Shown here: in pieces, positions 51,845 to 60,633 of the stretch
Layout of the letters: every line of letters begins with the position of its first letter
Position numbering within the stretch: position 1 is the stretch's first letter
Source of the DNA: Gammaproteobacteria bacterium
GTDB taxonomy: Bacteria > Pseudomonadota > Gammaproteobacteria > Pseudomonadales > Pseudohongiellaceae
DNA length: 64,000 nucleotides
Reading direction: 5' to 3'
Assembly: GCA_041395725.1 (NCBI GenBank)
Contig: JAWKZW010000001.1
Coordinates: forward strand, 1 to 64,000
Made by a program: the position numbers and the translations under genes
Notes under the pieces: model-generated
Seen by the model: only the letters and a program-made list of their open reading frames with translations
The model's database searches: none
What the model was told of the DNA's origin: nothing

Positions 51845-52171
51845 TTAGCGGGACCCTCGCAGATCAAAAGTCACCGCGCCGACACCCGGCACCGCCCTGA
51901 TCACTGCACCAAGGTTTTGCTGGATGGTATCCACTCCACCGGGAGTGCGCGTACCCCCACAGGCTTCGCAATCGATACTGCCCGAGACCAGTACCGCACC
52001 CCCGTCGACCGTAATCGTGAGCCCCGCCTGAGGCAGATCAGCGGCCGCGGCCATGGCCGCGCTGAGGCGCTGCAACAATAATTCATCCTGATCCACGGCC
52101 GGCTCACAGGACGCGGTCAATAACAGGAGCACGAGGACTATCGACAGCTGACGGATTGTGACAAGAGTCAT
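51845..52171 (-). CDS. Small BON-domain-like lipoprotein
   Basis: 108 residues with a lipobox (LLTASC) near residue 22. LTITVDGGAVLVSGSIDC and the later PGVGAVTFDL give the strand-helix-strand pattern of BON/transport-associated domains, with a Cys-x2-Cys (CEAC) insertion in the loop. BON domains bind phospholipid membranes. The ATG overlaps the preceding stop by four bases, so it is translated with the operon. Confidence 0.65.
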   Translation of the reverse strand: MTLVTIRQLSIVLVLLLLTASCEPAVDQDELLLQRLSAAMAAAADLPQAGLTITVDGGAVLVSGSIDCEACGGTRTPGGVDTIQQNLGAVIRAVPGVGAVTFDLRGSR

Positions 52172-52542
52172 GACTTCACCGCTGTTCTGGAATTTATGGT
52201 TGAATAGCGAATCTCTCGATTCTGCGCCCTGAAGTTGCCAAGCAGTTGCTCGACATGCCGGCCAAATTCATCATCCTGCAGCCACTCCCGATCCTTCAGC
52301 ACCAGCACGTCGGCACCGGCAATTTCCTGGCCTATCTCATGGAACAGCTGCTCGGCCGACAGCCTGTCCACCTGGCGTGGCGGCTCGCAGGCCCACCAGT
52401 CTTCGCCTTCAGGTAACAGGCCTGCCCTGCCCTCCTGCCGGATACTGCTATCGGCGTAGCACATAAACAGCCGTTCACAGGACAGGGTCGCGATCTGCTG
52501 GCTCCCGGCAGACTGCAATCGCAGGAAATCCCGGCGCTTCAT
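52168..52542 (-). CDS. Unknown protein of the molybdenum hydroxylase operon, twin-Arg N-terminus
   Basis: 124 residues starting MKRRDFLRLQSAG, which resembles a Tat motif (RRDFLRL), but no long hydrophobic stretch follows it. The rest is acidic and helical (LSAEQLFHEIGQEIAGADVLVL). Both ends overlap neighbours by four bases. No known family; it could be a partner or assembly factor of the enzyme. Confidence 0.6.
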   Translation of the reverse strand: MKRRDFLRLQSAGSQQIATLSCERLFMCYADSSIRQEGRAGLLPEGEDWWACEPPRQVDRLSAEQLFHEIGQEIAGADVLVLKDREWLQDDEFGRHVEQLLGNFRAQNREIRYSTINSRTAVKS

Positions 52543-53537
52543 ACACCGGCCTGCTGATCTGTAAGCGCCAGCAGCAGGCGCTCTACCACGGCGCTGGCCA
52601 TAGGCACTTTGTAGGCATTTTTTGCCAGTGGCCGGGCGCCGCTGACAGCGGTTTCACCGGCCTGCTGCGCCTGGGTGGCGGTCAGCGCCTTACCGACCAG
52701 TAACGCCTCGGCTTCTCTTGCACGCCAGGGGATGGGCGCCACTCCGCCCAATACGATGGAAGCAAGATCGCAGACCCCGTCACGCAACTCCAGCACCACA
52801 GCAGCACTGACCACCGCATGGGTCCAGGCCTGTCGATCCATCACTTTATGGTAGGAACTGACCCTGCCGGCGGCCGGCTCTGGCAGCTGCACACTGGCCA
52901 GCAATTCGTCCCGGGCAAGTACATTCTCGTAGCGGGGATTTTCAGCCGGCAGCTGGAAAAACTCTTCCGCGGCAAGACTGCGCTGGCCCGCGGGGCCAAT
53001 GAGATTAAACCGGGCATTGAGGGCCACCAGTGCCGGGGCCAGGTCGGAGGGGTGCACAATGTAGCTGGGACCGCCACCCAGAATCGCATGCTGCTGATTT
53101 TCACCGGCCACGGAGTAGCACTGGGTGCCGCCGGCCTTGTAGCAGTTAAAGCCGTTGCGATAGTACCAGCACCAGGGCCGCTGGGTGACATTGCCGGCGA
53201 GCGTCCCCACGTTACGGATCTGGGGCGTACCAACCACTTGGGCGGCTTCCGCCAGCACCGGATAGCCGGCTCTGACGACAGGGCTGGCAGCCAGTGCCGC
53301 CAGAGTCACCTGCCCGCCGATCTGGATACCGCCGGTCACCTGGGTGATCTGGTCTTCACCCTCTACAGTACGCAGATTGATTAATACATCCGGTTGCTCG
53401 GTACCATCCTTGACCTGCTGCAGCAGGTCGGTGCCACCACCAGAAAAAGCAATGACCTGCCCCCTTTCTCTGGCCTGCTGTGCGAGACCGACGGCTTCCT
53501 GGAGACTGCGCGCATTAACGTTCTGAAACTGTTTCAT
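52539..53537 (-). CDS. FAD-binding subunit of a molybdenum hydroxylase (PaoB/XdhB-like)
   Basis: 332 residues. The FAD site is AFSGGGTDLLQQ at about 29-40. The middle carries RPWCWYYRNGFNCYKAGGTQC, the cysteine pattern that in PaoB/YagS-type subunits binds a [4Fe-4S] cluster, and GTLAGNVTQRP before it. This marks it as the electron-transfer subunit of the complex. It overlaps both neighbours by four bases. Confidence 0.88.
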   Translation of the reverse strand: MKQFQNVNARSLQEAVGLAQQARERGQVIAFSGGGTDLLQQVKDGTEQPDVLINLRTVEGEDQITQVTGGIQIGGQVTLAALAASPVVRAGYPVLAEAAQVVGTPQIRNVGTLAGNVTQRPWCWYYRNGFNCYKAGGTQCYSVAGENQQHAILGGGPSYIVHPSDLAPALVALNARFNLIGPAGQRSLAAEEFFQLPAENPRYENVLARDELLASVQLPEPAAGRVSSYHKVMDRQAWTHAVVSAAVVLELRDGVCDLASIVLGGVAPIPWRAREAEALLVGKALTATQAQQAGETAVSGARPLAKNAYKVPMASAVVERLLLALTDQQAGV

Positions 53538-55702
53538 GACAGCGCCTCCAGAATTCTGTCGCGAGTGATCGGCAATTCCTTCATGCGTATTCCGATGGCA
53601 TTGCTTACTGCATTGGCGACCGCGGCCGGAGAAAGAATAATGCCCGACTCACCGGCGGTCTTGGCGCCAAACGGACCATAGCCGTCATCCACCTCGATAA
53701 ACTCGACTTCAATATCCGGCACGTCCAGGTGGGTCGCCAGGCGCCCGCTGTAATAGCCCGAGGTGAGGGGCTGGCCGGTGTTGCGGTCATACAGGGTATT
53801 CTCATGCAACGCCTGTCCAATACCCTGGATAGTGGCACCGCGAATCTGATCTCTGGCAGTCTGGGGATTTATCAGTCGCCCGGATTCATGCACCGCCACG
53901 TATTTTGTTACCACGCTCGTGCCCAGACGGGTATCCACCTCCACCTCGCAGAAATGTGCGGCGAAGCAGTTGCGCACCTTGCCGTCCGTTGTTGGTGACG
54001 GGGTCGCTGAAGCGATCAGGGCATTGCCCGGGGCCGGCATACCCCGTTGGGCGATCTGGCGCTTCAGGTCCCTGCAGGCTTCAACCACGGCGTAGCCGGT
54101 CATGATGGTGGTACGGCTGCCTGATTCGCCCACCGAGTAGGGGCAGCGATCAGTATCGCCGGATACCACCTCCACCTGCTCCAGCGGTACGCCCAGCTCT
54201 TCGGCAGCAATCATACCCATGGTGGTCTTGGCGCCCGGGCCGATGTCGGTAACCCCGACAAACAAGGTGTAACGCCGGTTTTCATCCACGCGCACGATGG
54301 CGCTGCTGGTACCGAGCCCGGCTCGAAACATCATGAAGGAAAAGCCGGCCCCCCGCTTGAAGGCACCCGTGTCGGAACCGGGGTTGACCCGGCGACGGTT
54401 TGACCAATCGAAAAGTTCCGCCCCACGGGCGATACACTGATCCAGCGAATAATTGGTAAAGGGTCGGGCGTCGGTGGGGCGCCGCATATTGATCAGGGTG
54501 AATTCCACCGGGTCCATGCCCAACTGATAGGCAATCTCATCCATCATGGACTCGATTCCGTAATGACCATGGGGTTCTGACGGGGCACGAAAGTTGCCCG
54601 ATACCGTCCGGTTGGTGTAGACGGGGTAGATGGTTCGTTCAAAATTATCGCAGGCATAGCCTTCCATGCCACTGATGCCACCGGAGTTCTTCCGATACGG
54701 GCCCATGCCGCTGTAGGCATTCATCTGCATGGCCGTCACGGTGCCGGCGTCAGTCACGCCCACCTTGTAGTACTGCACCGTAGGCCAGCGACCGTGTACC
54801 CCGGTCCAGTCTTCCTTGCGGGAATACTCGAGCATCACCGGCGCGCCGGTCCGCCGGGACAGGGTGGCGGCAATCAGATCCGTGTCCTGGTTCTGGTTCT
54901 TGTTGCCAAACCCGCCTCCCATGTACTGGCAGATAATTCTGACCTGATGATCCGCGAGGCCCAGATCGCGAGCCGTATCATGGCGACAATTGGAAATCCC
55001 CTGGGTCGGGGAATAAAGAGTCAACTTGTCGTCTTCCCAGTGCGCCAGTGCGCAACGGGGTTCCATCTGTGCATTGTGAATAAAAGAAGTGCTGTAGCGG
55101 TCCTCGAATACCCGGTCGGCCTGGGCAAAGCCGGCATCAATCTCACCGCGACGGGTTACCATGGGCGCGAAATTATTGCCGGCATCAGGAGCCAGGTTGC
55201 CCTCTGGCCAGATCTTTGCAGCAGTGGCCTGCAGGGCTTCTTCCGGATCCAGCACGAACGGCAGCTCTTCGTAGCTCACATCGATCAGGCCGAGGGCCTG
55301 CTCCGCGATATGACGGTCCGTAGCCGCCACCGCAGCAACCGGCTCACCGACAAACCGCAAGGGATTGTTGAAGATGTAACGGCGATGCAGGGTGGCGTCC
55401 TTGACCTGATCGCTGTACTGGCGCCCACCGGATACCGAACCGGACCCCCACACCACCTGGGCATTTTCATGGGTAATCACCGCCAGCACGCCGTCGAGCT
55501 GTTCCGCCCGGCGGGTATCGATAGAAAGGATGCGGGCGTGAGGCAGGCGGCTGCGCAGAATGCGGGCATAAAGCATCCCTGGCAGTCGCTGATCCCGCGT
55601 ATACCGGGCAGCTCCGGTGACCCTTTCGACGGCGTCGATACGGGGCGTCTCATGGCCGACGGTATTTAAAGGTTCAACTGCGTAATTGATCTGCTCGCTC
55701 AT
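53534..55702 (-). CDS. Molybdenum-cofactor subunit of a xanthine/aldehyde dehydrogenase-type enzyme
   Basis: 722 residues, close to PaoC-like large subunits. Blocks include RIDAVERVTGAARYTRD at the start, the QYMGGGFGNKNQNQD cofactor loop, FRAPSEPHGHYGIESMMDE and the C-terminal KTAGESGI, where the catalytic glutamate is about E685. It binds molybdopterin cytosine dinucleotide and hydroxylates aldehydes or N-heterocycles using water. The Tat signal is on the small subunit, so the whole folded complex would cross together. Confidence 0.92.
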   Translation of the reverse strand: MSEQINYAVEPLNTVGHETPRIDAVERVTGAARYTRDQRLPGMLYARILRSRLPHARILSIDTRRAEQLDGVLAVITHENAQVVWGSGSVSGGRQYSDQVKDATLHRRYIFNNPLRFVGEPVAAVAATDRHIAEQALGLIDVSYEELPFVLDPEEALQATAAKIWPEGNLAPDAGNNFAPMVTRRGEIDAGFAQADRVFEDRYSTSFIHNAQMEPRCALAHWEDDKLTLYSPTQGISNCRHDTARDLGLADHQVRIICQYMGGGFGNKNQNQDTDLIAATLSRRTGAPVMLEYSRKEDWTGVHGRWPTVQYYKVGVTDAGTVTAMQMNAYSGMGPYRKNSGGISGMEGYACDNFERTIYPVYTNRTVSGNFRAPSEPHGHYGIESMMDEIAYQLGMDPVEFTLINMRRPTDARPFTNYSLDQCIARGAELFDWSNRRRVNPGSDTGAFKRGAGFSFMMFRAGLGTSSAIVRVDENRRYTLFVGVTDIGPGAKTTMGMIAAEELGVPLEQVEVVSGDTDRCPYSVGESGSRTTIMTGYAVVEACRDLKRQIAQRGMPAPGNALIASATPSPTTDGKVRNCFAAHFCEVEVDTRLGTSVVTKYVAVHESGRLINPQTARDQIRGATIQGIGQALHENTLYDRNTGQPLTSGYYSGRLATHLDVPDIEVEFIEVDDGYGPFGAKTAGESGIILSPAAVANAVSNAIGIRMKELPITRDRILEALS

Positions 55703-56340
55703 GCTGCACCTCCATTACCCTGTCCAGCGTCAACCACCGCTTCAACGATAGCGTTATAGTTGGAACAGCGGCAGATGTTACCCACCAGGGCGGCTTTCAC
55801 CTGCTCGGCACCTGGGCTTGGGTTGGCAGCAAGCAAGGCAGTTGCGGTCATTATTTGACCTGACGTACAATATCCGCACTGGGCACCATTGTGGTCCACG
55901 AAGGCCTGTTGAACAGGCGAGAGCTGCCCGTCCCTTGCCAGCCCTTCCACGGTGGTGACACGGCGGCCATCCATCCACACCGCGAGCTGGCTGCAGGAAT
56001 ACAGGGGCTGACCATCTACCAGCACCGTGCAGGCTCCACATTCACTGCGGTTGCAACCTATTTTGGTACCGGTCAGCTGCAGATGATCGCGCAACAGCTC
56101 AACCAGCGTCCAATGGTCCTGCACCGTCACCCGGCGCAGCACACCGTTGACAGTCAACTCGATGGCCGTGCCGGCACCCTGATTGCTCTCCTGCGCCCTG
56201 GCTGATGCGGCACTGATTACTGCCGGCGCCACAGTTGTAGCCGCGACCGTGGCGCCAGTGGTCTTCAGGAACGTACGGCGGGACAGTTCCGGCGTGTCGG
56301 CCGGCCTGGTATCAGAGAATTTGTCTGAGGGGTCGCTCAT
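55699..56340 (-). CDS. Tat-exported [2Fe-2S] subunit of the molybdenum hydroxylase (PaoA-like)
   Basis: 213 residues from ATG 56340 (GGGGAG eight bases upstream). Tat signal SRRTFLKTTG, then a hydrophobic stretch ending ASARAQ. Two [2Fe-2S] sites: GCNRSECGACTVLVDGQP near residue 100 and GAQCGYCTSGQIM with NICRCSNY near 150-190. It carries electrons from the Mo subunit to the FAD subunit and directs export. An upstream reading of a Lys/Thr-rich extension (to 56433) is rejected as a shadow of the A-rich leader. Confidence 0.92.
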   Translation of the reverse strand: MSDPSDKFSDTRPADTPELSRRTFLKTTGATVAATTVAPAVISAASARAQESNQGAGTAIELTVNGVLRRVTVQDHWTLVELLRDHLQLTGTKIGCNRSECGACTVLVDGQPLYSCSQLAVWMDGRRVTTVEGLARDGQLSPVQQAFVDHNGAQCGYCTSGQIMTATALLAANPSPGAEQVKAALVGNICRCSNYNAIVEAVVDAGQGNGGAA

Positions 56341-56616
56341 TGTTGGTCTCCCCAAGCTTAGGTTTTTTGTTTTTGTTTTTGTCTTTTTTGTTTTTTTGTT
56401 TTTTTGTTTTTCTTGCAGTTTAGGCTTGCCCATTTTCTGCGGTTCTTATTAGTGCCTTTGTTTTCTGGTTTTATTTACTGTCCCGTGGCTTCCCGTCGAC
56501 TGACTTGCTGATTCAGATATTAAGAAGCAACCGGCCTGGTTCGAATCTTCCACCGCCAAGGGCCTGGAATCCCTGCCATGCGGTCCCTGCAAAGCGGCGC
56601 CACTCGAAACCGAAAA
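56341..56616. other. A-rich leader of the molybdenum hydroxylase operon
   Basis: Contains the ribosome site and the AC-type tract at 56363-56414. On the other side it reaches the end of the DUF302 gene at 56617. No gene. Confidence 0.5.
56363..56414 (-). promoter_or_regulatory. Long A-rich AACAA-type tract in the mRNA leader
   Basis: The transcript of the minus strand reads a 52-base tract of A runs of five to seven interrupted by single C (and one G), ending about 22 bases before the ATG at 56340. A-rich ARN-type tracts are the known binding sites of the Hfq distal face with Crc in Pseudomonas catabolic mRNAs, so control by carbon catabolite repression is a possible reading (inference). Confidence 0.5.
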
Positions 56617-57009
56617 TTATTTGGCCTCATCAACCATCTGCAGAGTTTTTTTCTCGACCTCCCCGGCAATCTCCGCCAGCTGCTGGTCATCCGATAAGCC
56701 CGAGAGCATCCGGGCCGGCTTTATCAGGCCGAGCCTGGTTTTACCGTTCTCGGTGAACACAGAGATTCGGCAGGGTAAGGCCATGTTAAGACGCATGTCA
56801 GTTGCCAGCACTTTCGCTGCCTGCTGTGGATTGCACACTTCAAAAACCCGGCACTGCTCTGCAAACTGAATACCTTTGCTGCGCAATGTCTCGCCAAGAT
56901 CGTGGATATGCAGCACGCCGAAGCCATGCCGTTTTACCGCCGCATCCAGGTCCTGGGAGGCCTGCTCGAAAGACTTGGAGGACTCAACAATGTAGTACAT
57001 CTCAGTCAT
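56617..57009 (-). CDS. DUF302-family protein
   Basis: 130 residues without a signal peptide. MYYIVESSKSFEQASQDLDAAVKRHGFGVLHIHDLGETLRSKG matches the front of the DUF302 fold, and VFEVCNPQQAAKVLATD and MALPCRISVFTENGKTRLG the later part. DUF302 proteins form dimers with two conserved cysteines and are of unknown function, often linked to redox or metal metabolism. It lies upstream of, and is read in the same direction as, the molybdenum hydroxylase genes, about 280 bp away. Confidence 0.85.
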   Translation of the reverse strand: MTEMYYIVESSKSFEQASQDLDAAVKRHGFGVLHIHDLGETLRSKGIQFAEQCRVFEVCNPQQAAKVLATDMRLNMALPCRISVFTENGKTRLGLIKPARMLSGLSDDQQLAEIAGEVEKKTLQMVDEAK

Positions 57010-57182
57010 GGAATTCCAACCGGGTTAATACCAGTTCTGCCTCGTTTGCGTGGCTTACAACTCTCTTACTTATAATCGTAAACTGCCAGGGCGCTTATTG
57101 CCGGCTCACTGAAAACAAAAAAGGACGGTCGGGCCTGCAGCCCTTCCGCCCCTTTCCTGTACTGGAACAACCATTCGACCGA

Positions 57183-58550
57183 TCAGTGATCGTGTTCGCG
57201 TTCGTCTTCAGTCAACCAGCTGAAATCGTCACTTCCGGGACCGAAGTCCACGCGCGTATTCTCACGACGGCGCTGCTCGGAGGCACGGGCTTCGGCCAGC
57301 ACATCGGCGGGCAGATCTTCACCGACGACAATTCCGCGAGGTATGGCCGGTGCGTAATAAATGCGCGCGTTGGCCATCTCATCAGTGGTTGCGGGGCCAT
57401 AGACCACGTCCTGGGTCGGGTCCGGATTCCAGGGATTACTCTCGGAATTATCGAACCACCAGCTCATGTGCATGGTGGAACCCGCCGGGATGAACTTGGG
57501 CTCCTTGTACTCGTACAGGAACTGCCAGTTGAAGTCGTATTTGGGTACCCACAACAGGGTTTCCCTTTCGCCATCCGGGTATTCCAATTCGTAGCGCATG
57601 GCCTTGCCCCGGTAGTGCATGTGAGGCCCCATGGACAGCAGGTAGATGTCCTCGTCCACGTCGAAAGTATTGCTCACCTCGTGATTGGAAGCGCCGGCCG
57701 GAATAGTCCAGCCGCGATGTGGAAGCAGGTTGGTCTCCACTACGTAGTCGATCACTTCGCCGTCTTCATAGAACTCGAAGCCCGCGCGGGTCAGATCATC
57801 CACGCCGGTTCCTGGCCCGGTATCCTTGTGGTAATGCATGTTGACCGTGATAAAGGGATCTTCAGGCAACAGGACACCCCAGCCTTCCGGGTAGGTGAAC
57901 GGCCCACGACCCGGTACACCAACGCCCATGTGACTGGACACGATGTGGTGAACCCAGGGGCCACCGGGATCCAGTTCTGCCTTGGAAATCCACCTTGGCT
58001 CAGTGTGCGCCCCTTCGGGAACCGGCATGCGTACTGTAGGCTGCCAGTCTTCCACATCATCGCCCACATGGAGCGGCTCCTGAAACTGCACAACCAGGTC
58101 CGGCTCACCAATCCACCAGCCGGTTGGTGGCATCACGGTGCCACCCACCTCAATACTCTGGTTGGCGTTGTTCTGGGCATCGGCTGGGCTGCCTTCCAGC
58201 GCTCCACCGTCGACCCAGGCTATAAGCAATTCTTTCTCGGCCTTTTCCAGGTAGCGTTCACCGACGAACTCCCCCTTGTGGCGTTCATGGGCACCCCATG
58301 GCGGCATGTAGCCGGTCTCCACGGCACGGCGGATAAGCGGGGCCCATATTTTTGCTTCGTCGTAGCTGGCCAGCGACATGGGCGCGCTGATGCCGCCTAC
58401 GTCAGGCGGGTTTTCCTGGTGACAGGCAACGCAGTTTTTCTGAAAAACCGGCAGGGCATCGGCATAAAAAGTCGGTGCATCAGCGGCGGCGGTGGTCGCT
58501 GTATAAGCGCCAACCAGGAGCGGTAGTAGTCTGAGGGTAAGAGGCTTCAT
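57183..58550 (-). CDS. Cytochrome c domain fused to PHM-like copper monooxygenase domain (paralogue 2)
   Basis: 455 residues with signal peptide (TTAAADAP). The heme site CVACH is at C40, C43, H44, with MSLASYDEAKIWAPLIRRAVETGYMPPWG after it, exactly the spacing of the protein at 8122-9444. Copper-site features are HHIVSSHMGVG and the HMH motif in SMGPHMHYRGKAM; a late STMHMSWWFDN fits too. It should be a periplasmic oxidase or hydroxylase of unknown substrate. AAGGAA precedes ATG. Its 5' leader is unusually purine-rich. Confidence 0.82.
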   Translation of the reverse strand: MKPLTLRLLPLLVGAYTATTAAADAPTFYADALPVFQKNCVACHQENPPDVGGISAPMSLASYDEAKIWAPLIRRAVETGYMPPWGAHERHKGEFVGERYLEKAEKELLIAWVDGGALEGSPADAQNNANQSIEVGGTVMPPTGWWIGEPDLVVQFQEPLHVGDDVEDWQPTVRMPVPEGAHTEPRWISKAELDPGGPWVHHIVSSHMGVGVPGRGPFTYPEGWGVLLPEDPFITVNMHYHKDTGPGTGVDDLTRAGFEFYEDGEVIDYVVETNLLPHRGWTIPAGASNHEVSNTFDVDEDIYLLSMGPHMHYRGKAMRYELEYPDGERETLLWVPKYDFNWQFLYEYKEPKFIPAGSTMHMSWWFDNSESNPWNPDPTQDVVYGPATTDEMANARIYYAPAIPRGIVVGEDLPADVLAEARASEQRRRENTRVDFGPGSDDFSWLTEDEREHDH

Positions 58551-59083
58551 TGTGAGTTCCTTCTTATGTTTTATATTCCGGGTGTTCTGATAGTGCAGTC
58601 TGTTCTTTTTCTCTCGCGGTATTTATTAACCTGGCAGCTTGTTGCTGCCTGTCTTCCTTTGTCTGTGGGGTTTTCTGCCGTTCCTGTTCTTATGCTCTTC
58701 AGCTCTTCGGTTCTTTGTCTATTCTCTGTATTACCGGCACCTTTTGTTATAAGAGTGCCGTAGCCCTCACTACCGGCCCAACTCACGCACGAGACCCAGC
58801 AGAGGGATTGAATCTTTTCGAAGACTAATCCGATTCTGGGCAAAAGTCTAACCCATTCAACGTGTTTTATAACCTTCAGGGCACCCCTCGGCCAGCCTCT
58901 GGAGGAGGTTGATCCCAGCCATGGAATCGAAATCTGACCATCATTACTACGCCTTTCCTCCCAGGCAGGGTCCCGGGCCTGTGGACCTCCAAATCCACCT
59001 CCCCCCCCCCCAAGGCACAGAGAATGTCTGAGCCACTGCAAGGCACCCCAGCGGAGCCGGGCTGGCTCCGCGCGATGGCGTTC
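58551..59083. other. Gene-free region with purine-rich leader and C11 tract
   Basis: No credible gene; one open frame (58571-59041) is low-complexity (a run of Gly codons). The minus-strand transcript next to the cytochrome gene is rich in A and G (about 58560-58740). An uninterrupted run of eleven C lies at 59001-59011. Confidence 0.4.
59001..59011. repeat. Mononucleotide tract C11
   Basis: Eleven C in a row on the plus strand; a slippage-prone tract in intergenic DNA. Confidence 0.85.
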
Positions 59084-60355
59084 TCAGACCACTGCGAATG
59101 CCTGCTCGATATCGGCAAGGATGTCATCGATATGCTCAATACCGACGCACAGTCTGAGCATCTCAGGCGCCACGCCGGCGGTGACCTGCTCTTCCTCGGT
59201 CAACTGCCGGTGAGTTGTGGAGGCCGGATGACACGCCAGCGTCTTGGCATCCCCGATGTTGACCAGACGCTTGATCATCTGCAGCGCATCATAAAACTTG
59301 ACGCCGGCATCAAAGCCACCCTGGATACCAAAAGTCAGCAGTGAAGCGGGTTTTCCGCCACAGTACTTCTGTGCCAGGTCGTAATAGCGATCACCCTCCA
59401 GGCCCCCGTATTGCACCCACTCCACTTTCGGATGGTTTTTCAGGTAACTGGCCACGACGAGGGCATTTTCACAATGCCGCTCCATGCGCAGACCCAGCGT
59501 TTCAATTCCCTGCAGTATCAGGAAGGCATTCATGGGTGAAAGGGCGGAACCGGTATTGCGCAGCGGTACAGTGCGGGCGCGTCCGATATAGGCCGCTTCC
59601 CCCAGGGCCTCGGTGTAAACCACACCATGGTAGGACGGTTCAGGCGTGTTCAGGCCAGGGTAACGAGCCGCGTGCTCGGCCCAGGGGAACTTACCGGAAT
59701 CGACGATGATTCCGCCGATCGACGTTCCATGTCCGCCAGCATACTTGGTAAGGGAATGCACCACGATATCGGCACCGTGGTCAATCGGATTCCACAGGAT
59801 CGGGGTTGCCACCGTATTATCGACGATGACGGCCACCCCATGGCGGTGCGCGGCTGCGGCGATGGCTTCGATATCCACGATATTGCCGGCGGGATTACCG
59901 ATAGTCTCGCAATAAACCGCCTTGGTGTTGGCATCAATAAGTTTTTCTACTGCCTCGGCCGAGTCATTCTCTGCAAACCGCACATCGATGCCCTGGCTGG
60001 GCAGCATGTGGGCAAACAGCGTATAAGTGCCGCCATAGAGCTGGGGCACCGAGACGATATTGTCTCCGGCTCTGGCAATATTGAGGATGGCGTAATTGAT
60101 CGCTGCCATGCCTGAACTTACCGCCAGTCCGGCAAGCCCCCCTTCCAGGGCCGCCATGCGCTGCTCTAACACCTCACAGGTGGGGTTCATGATGCGCGAG
60201 TAGATATTCCCCGGCACCGCCAGGTTAAACAGATCCGCACCGTGCTGGGCATTATCGAATTCGTAAGCGACTGTCTGGTAAATGGGTACCGCAACCGACT
60301 TGGTCGTGGGATCAGTTTCATAGCCCGCATGGATGGCAAGGGTTTGTTTCTTCAT
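59084..60355 (-). CDS. metY: O-acetylhomoserine sulfhydrylase/aminocarboxypropyltransferase (MetY)
   Basis: 423 residues from ATG 60355 (AAGGA seven bases upstream; a TTG at 60358 is not needed). PLP fold I enzyme: NLAVPGNIYSRIMNPT at about 44-59, VIVDNTVATP near 177 and the PLP lysine K204 in HSLTKYAGGHG, then ALSPMNAFLILQGIETL. It makes homocysteine from O-acetylhomoserine and sulfide in the cytoplasm. It is single; the leader is rich in GCAGA pentamers. Confidence 0.95.
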   Translation of the reverse strand: MKKQTLAIHAGYETDPTTKSVAVPIYQTVAYEFDNAQHGADLFNLAVPGNIYSRIMNPTCEVLEQRMAALEGGLAGLAVSSGMAAINYAILNIARAGDNIVSVPQLYGGTYTLFAHMLPSQGIDVRFAENDSAEAVEKLIDANTKAVYCETIGNPAGNIVDIEAIAAAAHRHGVAVIVDNTVATPILWNPIDHGADIVVHSLTKYAGGHGTSIGGIIVDSGKFPWAEHAARYPGLNTPEPSYHGVVYTEALGEAAYIGRARTVPLRNTGSALSPMNAFLILQGIETLGLRMERHCENALVVASYLKNHPKVEWVQYGGLEGDRYYDLAQKYCGGKPASLLTFGIQGGFDAGVKFYDALQMIKRLVNIGDAKTLACHPASTTHRQLTEEEQVTAGVAPEMLRLCVGIEHIDDILADIEQAFAVV

Positions 60356-60633
60356 CAATTTATCCTTTTATTCTGGTCTGCTTTTTTACTTCTCTGCAGG
60401 TCTGCCCCGCTATTTTTCTGCTCTTTTATGCCGTTTTCTGTTCTGCTCTTTATGCACTTCTGCCGGTGCGCTTATTCTGCCGGGAAAATTCTGCAACGTT
60501 ATTCGTACAGCATGACTGATTATTACTGGCCACTAGCACCGAATCCAGCCACAGCTTCACTGGCCGGCTTCCCGCCCTCGCTGACAGCTTCCGGAAGCGG
60601 CTTTATAAGGTTGGTTACTGTCAGGCTGCCGGC
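60356..60633. other. Gene-free leader with GCAGA repeats
   Basis: The metY leader on the minus strand holds seven GCAGA pentamers between 60377 and 60480 and few T residues. No gene. The rest separates it from the convergent-side end of the MBL gene at 60634. Confidence 0.45.

Noticed and set aside
54794..55669. 291-residue plus-strand open frame
   Set aside because: Antisense to the molybdenum-cofactor subunit; a GC-rich shadow.
56341..56433. Lys/Thr-rich N-terminal extension of the Fe-S subunit
   Set aside because: It is a translation of the A-rich leader; the Tat signal and ribosome site fit ATG 56340.
56802..58526. 574-residue plus-strand open frame
   Set aside because: Spans the antisense of two genes and the gap between them; the minus-strand cytochrome gene has a heme motif and a signal peptide.
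58571..59041. 156-residue minus-strand open frame
   Set aside because: Low complexity, includes the Gly run from the C11 tract, no ribosome site.
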